Source: Himantopus leucocephalus
Taxonomy: Eukaryota > Chordata > Aves > Charadriiformes > Recurvirostridae
Assembly (NCBI GenBank): GCA_003993805.1
Contig: RSEF01000002.1
Location: 96,899,063 to 96,963,062, forward strand
Direction of reading: 5' to 3'
Length of the DNA: 64,000 bases
Shown one piece after another: positions 37,161-48,040 of the stretch (the stretch's first letter is position 1; every line of letters begins with the position of its first letter). Made by a program: the position numbers and the translations under genes. The notes under the pieces were generated by a model. It saw only the letters and a program-made list of their open reading frames with translations, had not been told where the DNA came from and did no database searches.

Positions 37161-38411
37161 GAAACACGGGAGAAAAGCTTTAGCATGCTATTTGTGACTT
37201 CTTCTCCTTGAATGTAAAGATGTTTTCGACAAAATGACACCCCACCAAAGAAAAAAACTGAAAATCAGATTTAATGAGACAGATGGTTTAGGAAGGCAGG
37301 GGAAAAGGGGTGGCTTAAAAGACATCAATGCTGCATTCACAGTAGCTTAAGCTTTCAACAAACCAGCCAGCGTGATTCGGATAAAATGGGAGTGGTGGTA
37401 TTTTCAAAACTAAATCCAGTTCTGGTAAATCTCAGAGCTGGCTAACAAGGTCTCCCTGAATTTCCCCACCGCTAAAATCCTGCTTTTCTTCCTATCAGTT
37501 TCAGTGTTATGATAAAATTAAAAACCTCACAAGGGAACATTTTTAATTTTGTTTTTGAAAGATTTTTTTTTTTAAAGTCAAAGAGAACTATGGAATAAAT
37601 TATTACAAGGACATTAAAAGGATTTCATTTCCTTGAGCATACATATGCATTCTGCTGCAGCATGTCCTCTCCCTCCCAGTGTAGCCATTGATCCACAGCT
37701 CTTATAATGAACTCTAATAACAACTCTATTACTGCAAGGCTCCTGATTGGCTCAGGCCCCCACAAAATTAGCTACAAAGAAGCCAGCTTGTCAATATTAA
37801 TTCCGCCACAGAGATTACTTGTTATGGTAGAACAAAGGTGTTTTGGCTCGAGCTGAACAACTTAACTCCTTGTCTCATAAAATTTAAGCTGCTATTGATC
37901 GCCTTCTTCTATTGTGCTGAAGGATTAAAAAAAAGGAGGCGCACGCGCGCGCACAGATGCAGACAGACACCAGCGTGCTGAATCACTCTGATGCATTCTC
38001 CTAAACCACCAGCCGCCCCCTTCCTTTCCTTCCCCTTCCTTCCCCTCCCTGTCTGCTAAGAATCATTCAGTAACATGAAGCAAATTAAATCAATGAATTC
38101 ATCCTAGCAGATGGGTGCTTTAACAGTCAGTTAGCCTTTAGATAATTGAGGCGTTGACTCCGGAATCATAAAATGGATGGCTCGTTTGTACATTTTACTG
38201 AAATAGATCACCGAGGTTAAATAAATGAAATCCCATTTGTCAGGCGGTAATAAATGGCCTCCCCTTCTGCAAACAGCTCTGTTTGGCCTAATAAATACAG
38301 GGATGTTACAGTGCTCCTCCCTTGATAGGGTTATGGCTTAATGAAATGGTCTTTCCTCTGCTTGTTTTTGCCTCCTCCTGCACCGTGTGATAAGTAGCGA
38401 ACCAACGAAGC

Positions 38412-38423
38412 TTGTAATTACAA
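38412..38423. promoter_or_regulatory. Palindromic homeodomain-type site
   Basis: TTGTAATTACAA is a perfect 12-bp palindrome centred on the TAATTA core bound by many homeodomain proteins. A second TAATTA-type word (CCAATTACAAG) follows about 50 bp later. Factor identity is not determinable. Confidence 0.4.
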
Positions 38424-38641
38424 TCTTACAGAGAACCCAGCCAATCTGTATATAAATCTCACCATCCAATTACAAGATGTAATAATTTTGCAGTCAAGCT
38501 GGTAATGAGGTCTAATACTCATGCATGTGATAATCCCCCCTGGATGCTGACTCTATCAGATGTTAGCTTTGTAATTATACTGGCAGAAAATCATTATTTC
38601 ATGTTCAGCAGAAAAATGAGGTTGGTGGGAAGTTAATTTTC

Positions 38642-38663
38642 TCTATGCTCTGTGAAGCATAGA
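38642..38663. other. 8-bp stem hairpin inside the enhancer-like block
   Basis: TCTATGCT (38642-38649) and AGCATAGA (38656-38663) are perfect inverted arms around the 6-nt loop CTGTGA. This lies 9 bp before the 17-bp palindrome at 38672. Confidence 0.6.
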
Positions 38664-38671
38664 CAAAATTT

Positions 38672-38688
38672 TAATGATTTAATCATTA
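38672..38688. promoter_or_regulatory. 17-bp palindrome with paired TAAT/TGAT half-sites
   Basis: TAATGATT-T-AATCATTA is an exact inverted repeat with a one-base centre. Each arm carries TAAT (homeodomain core) and TGAT (PBX/TALE half-site). The combination TGATTTAAT resembles a PBX-HOX composite site present on both strands. Binding is inferred. Confidence 0.4.
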
Positions 38689-38860
38689 TGGTTATCCCTT
38701 TTGCAATTGACCCGCGTTACTTCTGTAGAAACATTGGCACATTTAAAAGTCCCTGTTACCCGATAAAGCTTGCCAGGTATGCAGCTTTTAATGTAAGAAT
38801 AACCGTATACAATTAAACTATTAACCTGCTTGATAGGGGAAAAATCCATAGTTTTTATGT

Positions 38861-41323
38861 TTTCATTATTTACACGTAGGATCCAAAGGAATGTTTATGT
38901 CCAGTCCACACTGCGATAAAAAAAGACTCTTAAATAAAGAAAAAAGAAAAATGCTATAATTAGGATGTAAGCTCTCAGAACAAAACAGCAGGTTCACAAT
39001 GTTCACAATGGTATTTTAGCAGCTCAGTAATCTTTTGTTCCTTTCCAGTGTAGGAGACATTCATGAGATGTTATACCTCTACACAAAGAGCTTATTATGC
39101 ATCGTCAGCATTTTCACAAGAAATAGTTTAAAGTAATCGCTTGTGATACATATTTTTAACTGTTCTTTTCTCTTCTCAAAATGTTCTTGTTATTTCTGTT
39201 TGTCTGGCCTGCCAAGGGGAAGGACACAGAATAAGAGAGAAGTCACAACACTGAGACAGGAGAGTGAGAAAATAAACAGCAGCGCAAAACAAAACTACAA
39301 GGGAAGTAGGTAGGCAGGGCAAAAACCAAAGCATATTGCAAATTTATAGCAACGAAGATATTTAAGGATAAACTACCTCAAAAAATTAAAGTTAATGAAA
39401 ATGACATCAAATTCTTTTGTGCTAGCGTTTCAACTAAAGGCTGGAAGACATGTATCCAAATAGTACTCAAACACCCCCAAAATCACTTTTTTGTGATTTG
39501 TAGCTTAATGCTGCTATTTCTAACTTTTGATTCTGTGACTGTAATTTTCATTTACTGGCTTACATCACATCTATATATACATGTGCGCATATATATGTGT
39601 GTGTGTGTATGTATATGTATATGAATATTTATGTGTATATATGCTCTGTTTCTCTAAAACTGACATTTTAAAAAGGTTAAATGAATTTTATCTTCTGGAA
39701 ATATCTTTAAACTTCCTTTTGAAAAATCAGCAGGGTTAGGACCTGTGCTATACTTCAGTTGATGACTTTTGTGTAGGCTTGATCTGGTATGTCCGGAGGC
39801 TTCCCAAACCAGCACCCAACTAGTACATGGAGTATGTAAAAGATAACCTCATATTTGACTCCTGCTAGGCTTACAAGGTAGACACGGAGCTCTTGTCTCA
39901 AGACAAAAGCAGTTATGGGTAATGCAGTTACGGGTAATGTCCCGAGATTGACCTGCAGGTAGGCACATCTTCTGAGCCCTTGGGCTGTGGCTGGTTACAC
40001 TTAACTTCGAATTTGGCCTTCCATACCTGGGGGAATCATCTAGAGCCCCTTTACAGCCAGTGAGCACATCAGGGCTTCCCTCCTCTTACCCAGCTGAGGC
40101 ATCTACCTTAGGATAAGGTGGTCTGTATCCCAGAAGTGCCTTTTCGTTCTTTGGGTATAAAAAATAACAATTGAGTAGTTCAGATGTTGATGACTACTGA
40201 GTAGGCCTCCAAGATTAGCTGAAATAAATTCTACCCTTACCTCCTTTGTGGATCCAACCCAAAATGGCTCTGGAGAAGGCCTGGGGTCTATCATGTATTA
40301 TGTATTAAACTCCTAATCTAGTGATATAAAAAAGGCAACTTGACAGACACGAATCCTGATCTAATTATGGTTCTCAGCCTTAAAAAAGGATTATTTTTTA
40401 ATGAGTCCTGTAACTCAAAGCACATATATATTTAGACAATTTATCAAACCTCTTAAGAAGAAAATCCTGACATTACTTATCGGTTCCACTGGTACTCCAT
40501 ATGTTTTCTTCCTGCAAAAGAAGCAGGATGGTGATGAGGAATGTAGATGACCTAAAATTAATTTGGTTATTAAGAAGCACTGAAGACTAAGGGACTTGAA
40601 TAGGGACATAATACACTAGGCAAATGGACAGTCCTTTGCTGACAAACGTATTGTGCGTAACGTGTGGAGTCATTTGAAATACTTAGTGCATTACTGGATA
40701 AAAAATAAATTGTTTTGAGTTGGTAGAAAGATGAGGGCATTATTATAGACAGCTGAATTCAAAGTAATAAAAAATGTAAATAAAATATTAGACTAAGAAC
40801 AATATGGAAAATAAAATGCAGAATGCCATTTAAGTCAAAGACACTTCCTTTTCTAGAACATTGCATTCTTTTCATGCCATGTCAGTTGGGGTTGCCATGT
40901 TTTACAAATTTTATAATGAGTTTGCCATGTTTTGGGGGGGGTGGTTGGGTATAGATGTATTCTTGAAGTCAGGGTTTTGGGTAATGTTTCTAGATTACCT
41001 TAAAAAAAAATAATATAATTCTACCGATTTGTTCCCTAAGCAGTAGGTCTGGGGAATGTGGCTTCCTAAAGATTAGTGTCTTACACTTTTTTCTTTCCCA
41101 CGCTTCAGAGATGCTACTTGTCTGCATATGCCTTCATGTGCCTCACCCACTTACCCATTTGGTGGGCAAGTATCAGAATGCACAGCGACCGGTCTGCAGC
41201 AATGTGTTTGCTGAATGGATGGCAAGTGTGCATCTGCTGTCAAGCCACCTATTTACGGTCTTGCAAAATGGATATGGACACTGCTGTTTAGATGTCGTTT
41301 CCTGGGAAAGGGAGTTAAGTGTC
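38861..41323. other. Non-coding region, no gene recognised
   Basis: AT-rich unique DNA. It contains the TG/TA microsatellite at 39572-39645 and a G-rich run at about 40934-40942. Open frames are short and without similarity. Confidence 0.5.
39572..39645. repeat. (TA)n/(TG)n compound microsatellite
   Basis: Alternating purine-pyrimidine tract: TATATA, ATATATATG, (TG)5 and TATGTATATG segments in a row. It is probably length-polymorphic, and the alternating tract could adopt Z-DNA. Confidence 0.9.
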
Positions 41324-41561
41324 AAATGGGGTGTGCAAATTTGATACAATTGGCTTTTCTCTCGGAAATATATTTTTACTCTTACATACATACTTATGCA
41401 AAACACTATGAGATGTAGAGATGAACCTGTTGTCCTGAACTNAAAATGGGGTGTGCAAATTTGATACAATTGGCTTTTCTCTCTGAAATATATTTTTACT
41501 CTTGCATACATACTTAGGCAAAACACTATGAGATGTAGAGATGAACCTGTTGTCCTGAACT
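41324..41561. repeat. 118-bp tandem duplication split by a single N (probable assembly artefact)
   Basis: Bases 41324-41441 and 41444-41561 are the same 118-bp segment with three substitutions (CTCTCG/CTCTCT, CTTACA/CTTGCA, CTTATG/CTTAGG). The single N at 41442 lies at the join. It has the same structure as the duplications at 23413 and 31668. Confidence 0.87.
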
Positions 41562-41727
41562 CACATCATGAAAAGATCTTAATTTTTTATTTAGCCAACG
41601 ACACATTTTCCTCACTGAGGTACAACTAGGATTAAAAGTCAAGTGAGTTTTACTGCTGGCTAGAGAATAGCTGGACAAGATTTTATTTTTGTAACATAAA
41701 TTAGGTTACAGACTGCAGACAGAGAGA

Positions 41728-41808
41728 GGCTGGGATCTCGTGGGTTAAGGCATTGGATTTAAATCCAATAGAATACTTTAGGTGTTGCGTTAAGTATGGT
41801 GATGTTCT
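41728..41808 (+). pseudogene. tRNA-Leu-like relic (tRNA pseudogene or tRNA-derived SINE head)
   Basis: The segment follows the layout of a nuclear tRNA-Leu(UAA). A GGGAT-CTCGTG stretch stands for the acceptor arm and D-stem. GGTTAAGGC at 41743-41751 is an exact match to the Leu/Ser D-loop and A-box. The anticodon arm is TTGGA-TTTAAA-TCCAA (41753-41768), with a perfect 5-bp stem and a loop one base short. A decayed variable arm and T-arm region follow (TTGCGTTAAGT in place of the GTTCGAA B-box). The acceptor stem does not pair and the B-box is lost, so it cannot be a working tRNA. It may be a decayed tRNA copy or the 5' head of an old SINE. No poly(A) tail or flanking duplication is evident. 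Confidence 0.45.
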
Positions 41809-43197
41809 AGAGGGTGGATGTTAATTATACTTTCCTCATTTTCCACATGAAGTATTGAAGACATGAACTTGTCTTACAGGACTATGACTAAGTAAATCTT
41901 TGCTACTCAGCAAGCTGTGAGAAGCAAAAATGGTAACTCAGCTTCTCACCCAACCAGCAAAATGTTTCTATCTCATCTTAATCTCTTTGAAAATAACAGA
42001 GGAGGTAGCAGACAGTGGCTGTGTCTAAAAAGCAACACATTTGTGCTTTTCGATACAGCCTGCACTACCAGTTGTTCTGTGGTCTAGTCATTGCATCTCT
42101 TGGAGCTTTCTGATGCTTCTACTAGTGTGTCACGGCGTAGAGGGATGTGTCTGGAAGACTCCCGGTTCCTCAGGTTACACACACCAGTTGGTAGCTGAAC
42201 TGTGTATAAATTTGGGGGCTAATTTGTTGACCTAGAGATGCTTCATTGAGAGAGAGCAAACCTAGGCAAACAGTGGGCCATGACTGAGTCCTAGGATGTG
42301 ATAAAATATCAGGTAGAGAGGTTGTCCCCTGCTTAGTTGCTCTCAGCACAGTCTCTGCCTGCATTCCCTAACACAGACTCACTTTTTCCCTATTTGACAG
42401 TTCTGGGATTTTCTTTGAGCGCTACAATCCCCTGAATGACAGCTATTTGGGATCCTGGAGCTGAAGAGCTTCCCTTAGTCACATCCAGTCATGTTCACCT
42501 CCTATTTCAATATGGACTTTACCTTCAAAACAGAGGAGAGCAAGCTAATAAGACTGCATGCCCACCTCGCAGGGGGAGCAGTTTCTGTGGCTTCTTGGTG
42601 GACTTTGCCTTGCACATCCACCTCATCTCTGTTCTGTGACTCTCCTGTTCTGGGACCTAACTGCAGCCAAGCCACGGAGGTGGAAACTTGGCATACAAAA
42701 TTCTGGAAACTCTCTGTGAAGCAGCCTTTGATTTTTGTATAGGTTTACAGGAGATCAACATAATTGTATTTGAGCATAGTTAGGATTATATATTCCACTG
42801 AACAAATCCAATCCTTAAAAGAATTTCCTGGTTCAGCCATGATTTCATTGGGCAACTTTTGAGAGCTGAAGCCATTGAAACTGAAAATAAAAAGAATGTG
42901 TTTTGTGCAGAAAATCGGAAGTTGTTTTGTGATGCGAGATGCTACCAAAGCCTCATATGAAGGGGTTAATTTATAAAAAGGCACTGGCTCTTAGTAGTTG
43001 CTAGGTAACATTGACCTTTTCCCAAAGGCTATACTCCGCCAAGGAGGGTGTTTCGAAGAGGTAATGATTCTGTCTGGGGCTTGCTCAATGAGTTGGTGGT
43101 AACTTATTCTGCAAGGAAGTTGAGAGGGTATAGTTCTGGAACAGTCATCTTCCAGCCATCCTGCTCTTCCATTCATATTTCTCTCTCTTCTTAACCA

Positions 43198-43234
43198 ACA
43201 AACAAAACAAAACAAAACAAAACCAAAAAACCCC
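43198..43234. repeat. (AAAAC)n simple repeat
   Basis: About five units of AAAAC/AAACA with a C-run at the 3' side. No LINE or SINE body is attached to either side. Confidence 0.9.
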
Positions 43235-45882
43235 AGGAAAAATACAGTTTCTCTAATTTGCCTGTGAAACCACATCACTGTAGTTGCATGAACTATCTGT
43301 CCTTCCCTGCAGACCGGGCGCTAAAAATGTGAATGACTGCTTCGTCCCTGCAACTATAAGAAGTCCCAATTGTGAAACGTTCTCTTCAGAATAGTGTAAA
43401 AAAAAAAAAAAAAAATGCCCATTTTCAAAGTGGTTATTGAAACCTCTTTTCATTAGAAAGGGTAAGAACTTCATAAATCAATGAATTTTTAGGTCAGGTT
43501 TACTTCTGTCTCCGGTTATATGTTTTGTCTTCTGTATTAGGATCACCGCTTAGAGTTATTTCTTTACTACTGTTGTAGTTGTATTTTTGTTGTATTGTTG
43601 TATTTACCCCCAGTAAATGTTTTGTTGTATTTCTTAAGAGAAAAAGAAAAAAATGCTTGAAAATATGTATATTTTCCACATGTGCACCCAAATGATTTGT
43701 AAGTTGATGAGACAAACCTAATGGCAAGCGGCATATTTAGCTCTGTAACTAAAAAATTACAATTAGTTTTTTTAAAAACCTAAATGTTTTCTATAGAAAA
43801 AGGTGCATAGACTTCATCCTTATGGGCAGGGTAACTTACATGACAACTTGTTAAATCGATTTTATGCTTCTTTTAGATCTGCTATTCAATTTTTTAAAGT
43901 GCAGATACCATGGCAACCCCCTCTCTCATATGGAACGTATGCTGCTTTAGAGATAAAGAGCAAGTACATGCAAAGATGGAACAGGATGACATGTAAACTT
44001 TTTTTTTTTTGTATTCACACTTCTTTGATTGAAAAAATATACTACACAAACATCTTTTCTCTCAGCTGCAATACATTTTATTGAGCAATCACATTTTTTA
44101 CAATGCAATTAATTAATCTTTAGCTCATTTCATAAATCTCACAGAAGGAACTCGCACCCTATGCTTTTCTTATGTGTATGTACATGTGCATGTATATACA
44201 TACATAAATAGCCAAAGAATTATTCATATCTCCGCGTTTGTTTTAGTGTATAATAACTCCTTAAAGACTGGCACTAACATCTATATTTTTACTCATTTTC
44301 TTACCGTTCCTTAATGGTGGGAATATAGCACAGTTTTTTGGTTTTGTTTTGATTTTATGTAGGAGCTGCATAGCTGCTAGGACTAATTATTTTTAAAAGA
44401 AAAGACAAAACACAGCTGAAGTATCAGTTCTGAGAAAAAGCAGAAGGACCTATATGTACTTGGCTATCTTGGCCATTATTTAAATTGTCTGGATCAGAAT
44501 TTTCAGAAGCAGAATAGTATATTGGATTCCTCAATTAGCTTTCTAAATAATTGGCTTCAGAGGAGTCTGCTGGGGCACAGCGTTTTTGAAAATCTGGTGT
44601 CTTATGCGACTTGCTTTAGAAAGAGTTGGATTTAGGTTGTGAGATATTGTTTATATCCAAAGCGAGACAATTGATCAAGGAAACTGCCATTTCTTATCAT
44701 CAAAACCCAGTTTCCTTCTGCATTGCACACCTTGGTTAGAGATAGGATATACTTGAAATTTCAGCATCTTGCTGCTCTCTTTATTTTTGTATTCAAGCCT
44801 GGTTCTGTGATTAAGGAAAGACCTCAAATATCAGTCATGTGTCTACCAATACAAGCTGCGCACACATTTCAGGTTCCTGAATGAGTTAGTTTAAGAAAGA
44901 AATTAAAACATTTTTTCAGGATTTAAAAGCACACTACTTAATGCGAAACCCATGCTGTTCTGAACCTCAGTTTTGTCATTCCCACCCACAAACCCCCCAA
45001 AATTACTCTCTTATGTGATCTTGCTGTTGATTATACAGATGATTTTCATATGCTTGGAGCACTGGAGGAAGGCAGAGTATAGGGTCCATCATGCCTTTTC
45101 CCGCTTAAACATCATTAGTACTGGCGTTTGAGTATCTTTTAAAATGTCATTATTTAAATAAAGTGAACACCCACGCGTCACCTGTCTCATATGTAAAGAC
45201 TTGATTTTGCTGCATTTTTGACACGTGCGCTGCTCTTTGGCTGTCGTTGCCCATTTCCATCTGCCTGTTTACTGGTCACTGCACTTCTTGGCATTAAGTT
45301 TTGTGAGCTTACATTTCCTTTTGCAAGCTTTAATAGTTTTGAAAGTTTAGTTTGTTTTTGATCAGCTTGCAAAAGTCTGAAACCGGTATATCAAATATGT
45401 TTGTGGCTAGAAATCTCACAGGAAAAGGCTGTCATAAGAGACTGACCACAAATAATAAATGGAAATATAGGCTTTTCTTTCTTTTTCTTCACACCTTTCT
45501 GCTGGCAGTGTCTGAATGAACCCCCATTAAAATAGGGAAACCCATTGATGGTATTAGGATGTACGCCAGACATCCAAGCATCACAGGAATTCACAGTGGA
45601 AGCTCCAAAAATCATGAAAATTGCTATTAAAAAGTTAATGCTGCATCTTTGAATTATAAATAAATCTCTGTTCGTGTTTAGGGGGATTAGATACTGCAGT
45701 TCATGTTCACAATGGTTTTCCTTTGTTGAAATCAATTTGCCTGTACCAACCACTTATGCTTTAACAAGAAAGTAATGTGATGGTGAGAAAAAGCATGGCA
45801 TATTGGGATGTTCCTCTGAGTGCTATTCCCTGAGGCAGCTGCTGGAGACTATTGAAGGGAGGCTAAATCAACATTGCCTACC

Positions 45883-45901
45883 TTTTTTTTTTTTTTTTTT
45901 T
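45883..45901. repeat. T19 homopolymer
   Basis: Nineteen consecutive T. No retrotransposed gene body is recognisable on the 3' (minus-sense 5') side, so it cannot be assigned to a processed pseudogene. Confidence 0.95.
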
Positions 45902-46389
45902 CCCAACCAGAGACCAAATGCGTAACCTCTGTGATGCAAATTATATTTAAGCAGCTCTGGGGACTGAATACGGATTGGTGCTTTGGTGAGCCTGGGTCTC
46001 TCTACACGGCCACAGAACAGTTTGTCTCTGTGTTACAAGACCAACTGTGGTACACGTTATTTGTATATAAATACAGCAATGAATTGTTTTAGAATTCTTA
46101 ATGACAGATCTGAATTGATTTGTTCTTTATTTCAGTTTAGTTTTTATGAAATTATTACTTTCAAAGTGGGTAGCAGTGTTGAAAACCAAGATAACTGAAA
46201 AATGTGTTACCCAAGTCAGTCTAATAAATGCATATTGAAGGGTTAACTTTAGTCAAAATACATTCATTAAAATACACTCCAGACAAACACATTTATAAAT
46301 GTAGATAGTGCATCTTGAAGCTTCCCAGCTCTAAGTTCATGACTGACAAGAAATATAAAAAAATATGGTTTACAAATGCTTCCAAATAA

Positions 46390-46436
46390 TGAGACCTTCA
46401 GGACTATAAATGAATTACAAAAATCTGAAGGTCTCA
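46390..46436. other. Inverted repeat with 12-bp perfect arms
   Basis: TGAGACCTTCAG (46390-46401) and CTGAAGGTCTCA (46425-46436) are exact reverse complements separated by a 23-bp AT-rich loop. It could form a hairpin or be a protein-binding palindrome. The loop and length do not fit a microRNA precursor (the stem is too short). Confidence 0.65.
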
Positions 46437-47559
46437 AAGGTCTATTTGTTAGGTATCAGCAATTATTATGAGTGAATTTTGTAATGCAGCTATTAGGAGT
46501 GCTAAATAGACTGTAAATGGTATGGGAAATGTATTTTTTATTTATACATAGCAGCAAATATTCAGGAAATAAAGTCAAATTAAGGTATATATAGTAACTG
46601 GTAGATACATTTCTATTCTACTTTACAAAAACCTTTTTGCTGGCTTTCATTTGTGAAAATAGTCTTGTTACAGTTACTGCATATAGTTAAAAAAATGAGA
46701 TTCAAAAATGTTCCCCAAATTATTTTTTCATTATTTTATTTAATAACCATTTCCATGACGATATTTTATTAATTGTAATTGTGATTTTTTTATTTGTGCT
46801 AAAAGAATTTATTTATACATAAAAAATACTTTCTCAAATTACATCTTTGTTTCCTCCTTATACAGAACTCCCAGATAACAACTAAATAAACTCCCATCTC
46901 CAGATTTGAGGCAAACAATTCAAAGAATAGGTTTCAAGTGAAAAACATTTCAGCAAATTGCCTGATGAGCTTGGCTTATTTTCATCTGGGCACTACTACT
47001 AAACCTCATATGATTGTACTTTATTTTAAGGAAAGACCCCAAATAAAATAAATAAACAAAAAAAACCCCCAAAACAAAAAACCCGCCGCCACCACCATCA
47101 ATGTTGTCAAAGAAGTTTTGTGTTAAGGTGTACACATCACATACAGTAATGCAATTTTTTGCGTTATTTCACTGGGGCTTCGGGAGTGGGGGTGGGGAGG
47201 AGGGCAACAAAAAAAAGGAAACTGCACTTAGCATAAAAGACAGACTTTCTCTTAAAATAAATACCAAAGAAAGTAAATTTTGCCAAATAAGAGGTTCTTA
47301 TAACTCTTTTTTTTGCCTCTGTCTGTTACATATTTTATAAAAGGTAATTCTCAGTTTTACCATTTATAGGATATCCTTGATACATTCAATTCAAATGTTG
47401 TTTTAGTCTATTAAATGTAAAATGTGTTAACTGAAAATGGAACATGTCAATAACAACAATTTAATTATCCAACACACTGTATTTTAATAGCAGTAAAAAA
47501 AAATAACAATTTGAAATATTTCCTCTTCCAAGATAAGCACTCTTTTTAAATAAAAGCTT
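46437..47559. other. AT-rich region, possibly containing conserved non-coding sequence
   Basis: No repeat family or gene is seen. The first 200 bp have many TAAT/ATTA words (for example GCAATTATTATGAG). An A/C-rich low-complexity tract lies at 47041-47099 and a G-quadruplex-type motif at 47182-47204. Confidence 0.35.
47182..47204 (+). other. G-quadruplex-forming motif
   Basis: Four G tracts (3, 5, 4 and 3 G) separated by loops of 3, 1 and 4 bases, fitting the canonical G3+N1-7 pattern, in otherwise AT-rich DNA. It lies about 80 bp from a purine/CCG-containing low-complexity tract. Confidence 0.75.
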
Positions 47560-48040
47560 GAATAAGCCTTTGATTTGGGAAATGAGCATGAAAAACCTTC
47601 CGAAAATTGTACAAGTTCCCATTAACTGTCATTTAAATGTTGTCAATCAAATCTGTTTGCATCTGGTACTGATGCCATGTGAAATTTATTTATTTAAACT
47701 TTCAGTCACACATGGAAAGTTTTGCAGATGGTGTCTCTTCTCATCTGTTTTTTCCAATTTCTCCCCCAAACTCCAGTTCTTACTCTCTCGACCCCCCAAT
47801 TTGATTCTTCCTTCTTCTAAAAAAATAGATCTAATCAGTAGCATGTTAAACAAGAGGGGATCTTTTATGTATTCTGTGTTAGGACAAGGAAAGCATCGCT
47901 GTAGATCACGAGAATAAACAACTCAGGCTGATTCAATTACAATGCCTGGGCCAGGCTTTTATCTGCTGGTGACATCATTTCAATCAAAATGTAAAATAAT
48001 ACAATCCAATAGATGCAAGAGGGAGAGATAGGACACAGAC
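47560..48040. promoter_or_regulatory. Possible conserved non-coding block
   Basis: Repeat-free, with words such as GTCATTTAAATG, GTCAATCAAATC, GATTCAATTACAATGCC and CATTTCAATCAAAATG (PBX/HOX-like TCAATCAA). The texture is like the 37.6-38.9 kb block but less dense. An incidental 119-codon frame (47558-47917) has no protein similarity. Conservation is untested. Confidence 0.3.

Larger units (their letters stand above)
37630..38860. promoter_or_regulatory. Putative conserved non-coding enhancer cluster
   Basis: A 1.2-kb stretch without transposons or long frames, dense in words bound by developmental transcription factors. These include ATTGGCT (CCAAT box on the minus strand, 37746), AACAAAGG (SOX/TCF type, 37831), CAGATG (E-box, 38108), GGTAATAAATGGCC (posterior HOX type, 38244) and GATAAG (38388). 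The palindrome TTGTAATTACAA is at 38412-38423, CCAATTACAAG at 38465, GTAATTATACTG at 38571 and TAATGATTTAATCATTA at 38672-38688. A CG/CA run (37941-37955) and a CCTTCC-rich tract (about 38018-38050) divide it into two or more modules. Known vertebrate ultraconserved enhancers near homeobox-type genes have this texture. Conservation itself cannot be seen here; the target gene is unknown. Confidence 0.45.
41809..46390. other. Non-coding region, no gene recognised
   Basis: AT-rich unique DNA with simple repeats: (AAAAC)n at 43198-43234, A18 at 43398-43415, a TATG/CATA-rich tract at about 44171-44210 and T19 at 45883-45901. Open frames up to 120 codons (45391-45753, minus) show no similarity. Confidence 0.5.

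Noticed and set aside
40239..40270. 30-bp minus-strand micro-exon between a CTTCTCCAG acceptor and a GTAAGG donor
   Set aside because: Too short and too easily produced by chance; no neighbouring exons with matching signals.
45883..45901. T19 run as the tail of a processed pseudogene or SINE
   Set aside because: No adjacent gene body, target-site duplication or SINE motif was recognised.
46390..46436. Inverted repeat as a microRNA precursor
   Set aside because: Stem of 12 bp is far shorter than the roughly 22-bp or longer duplex required.
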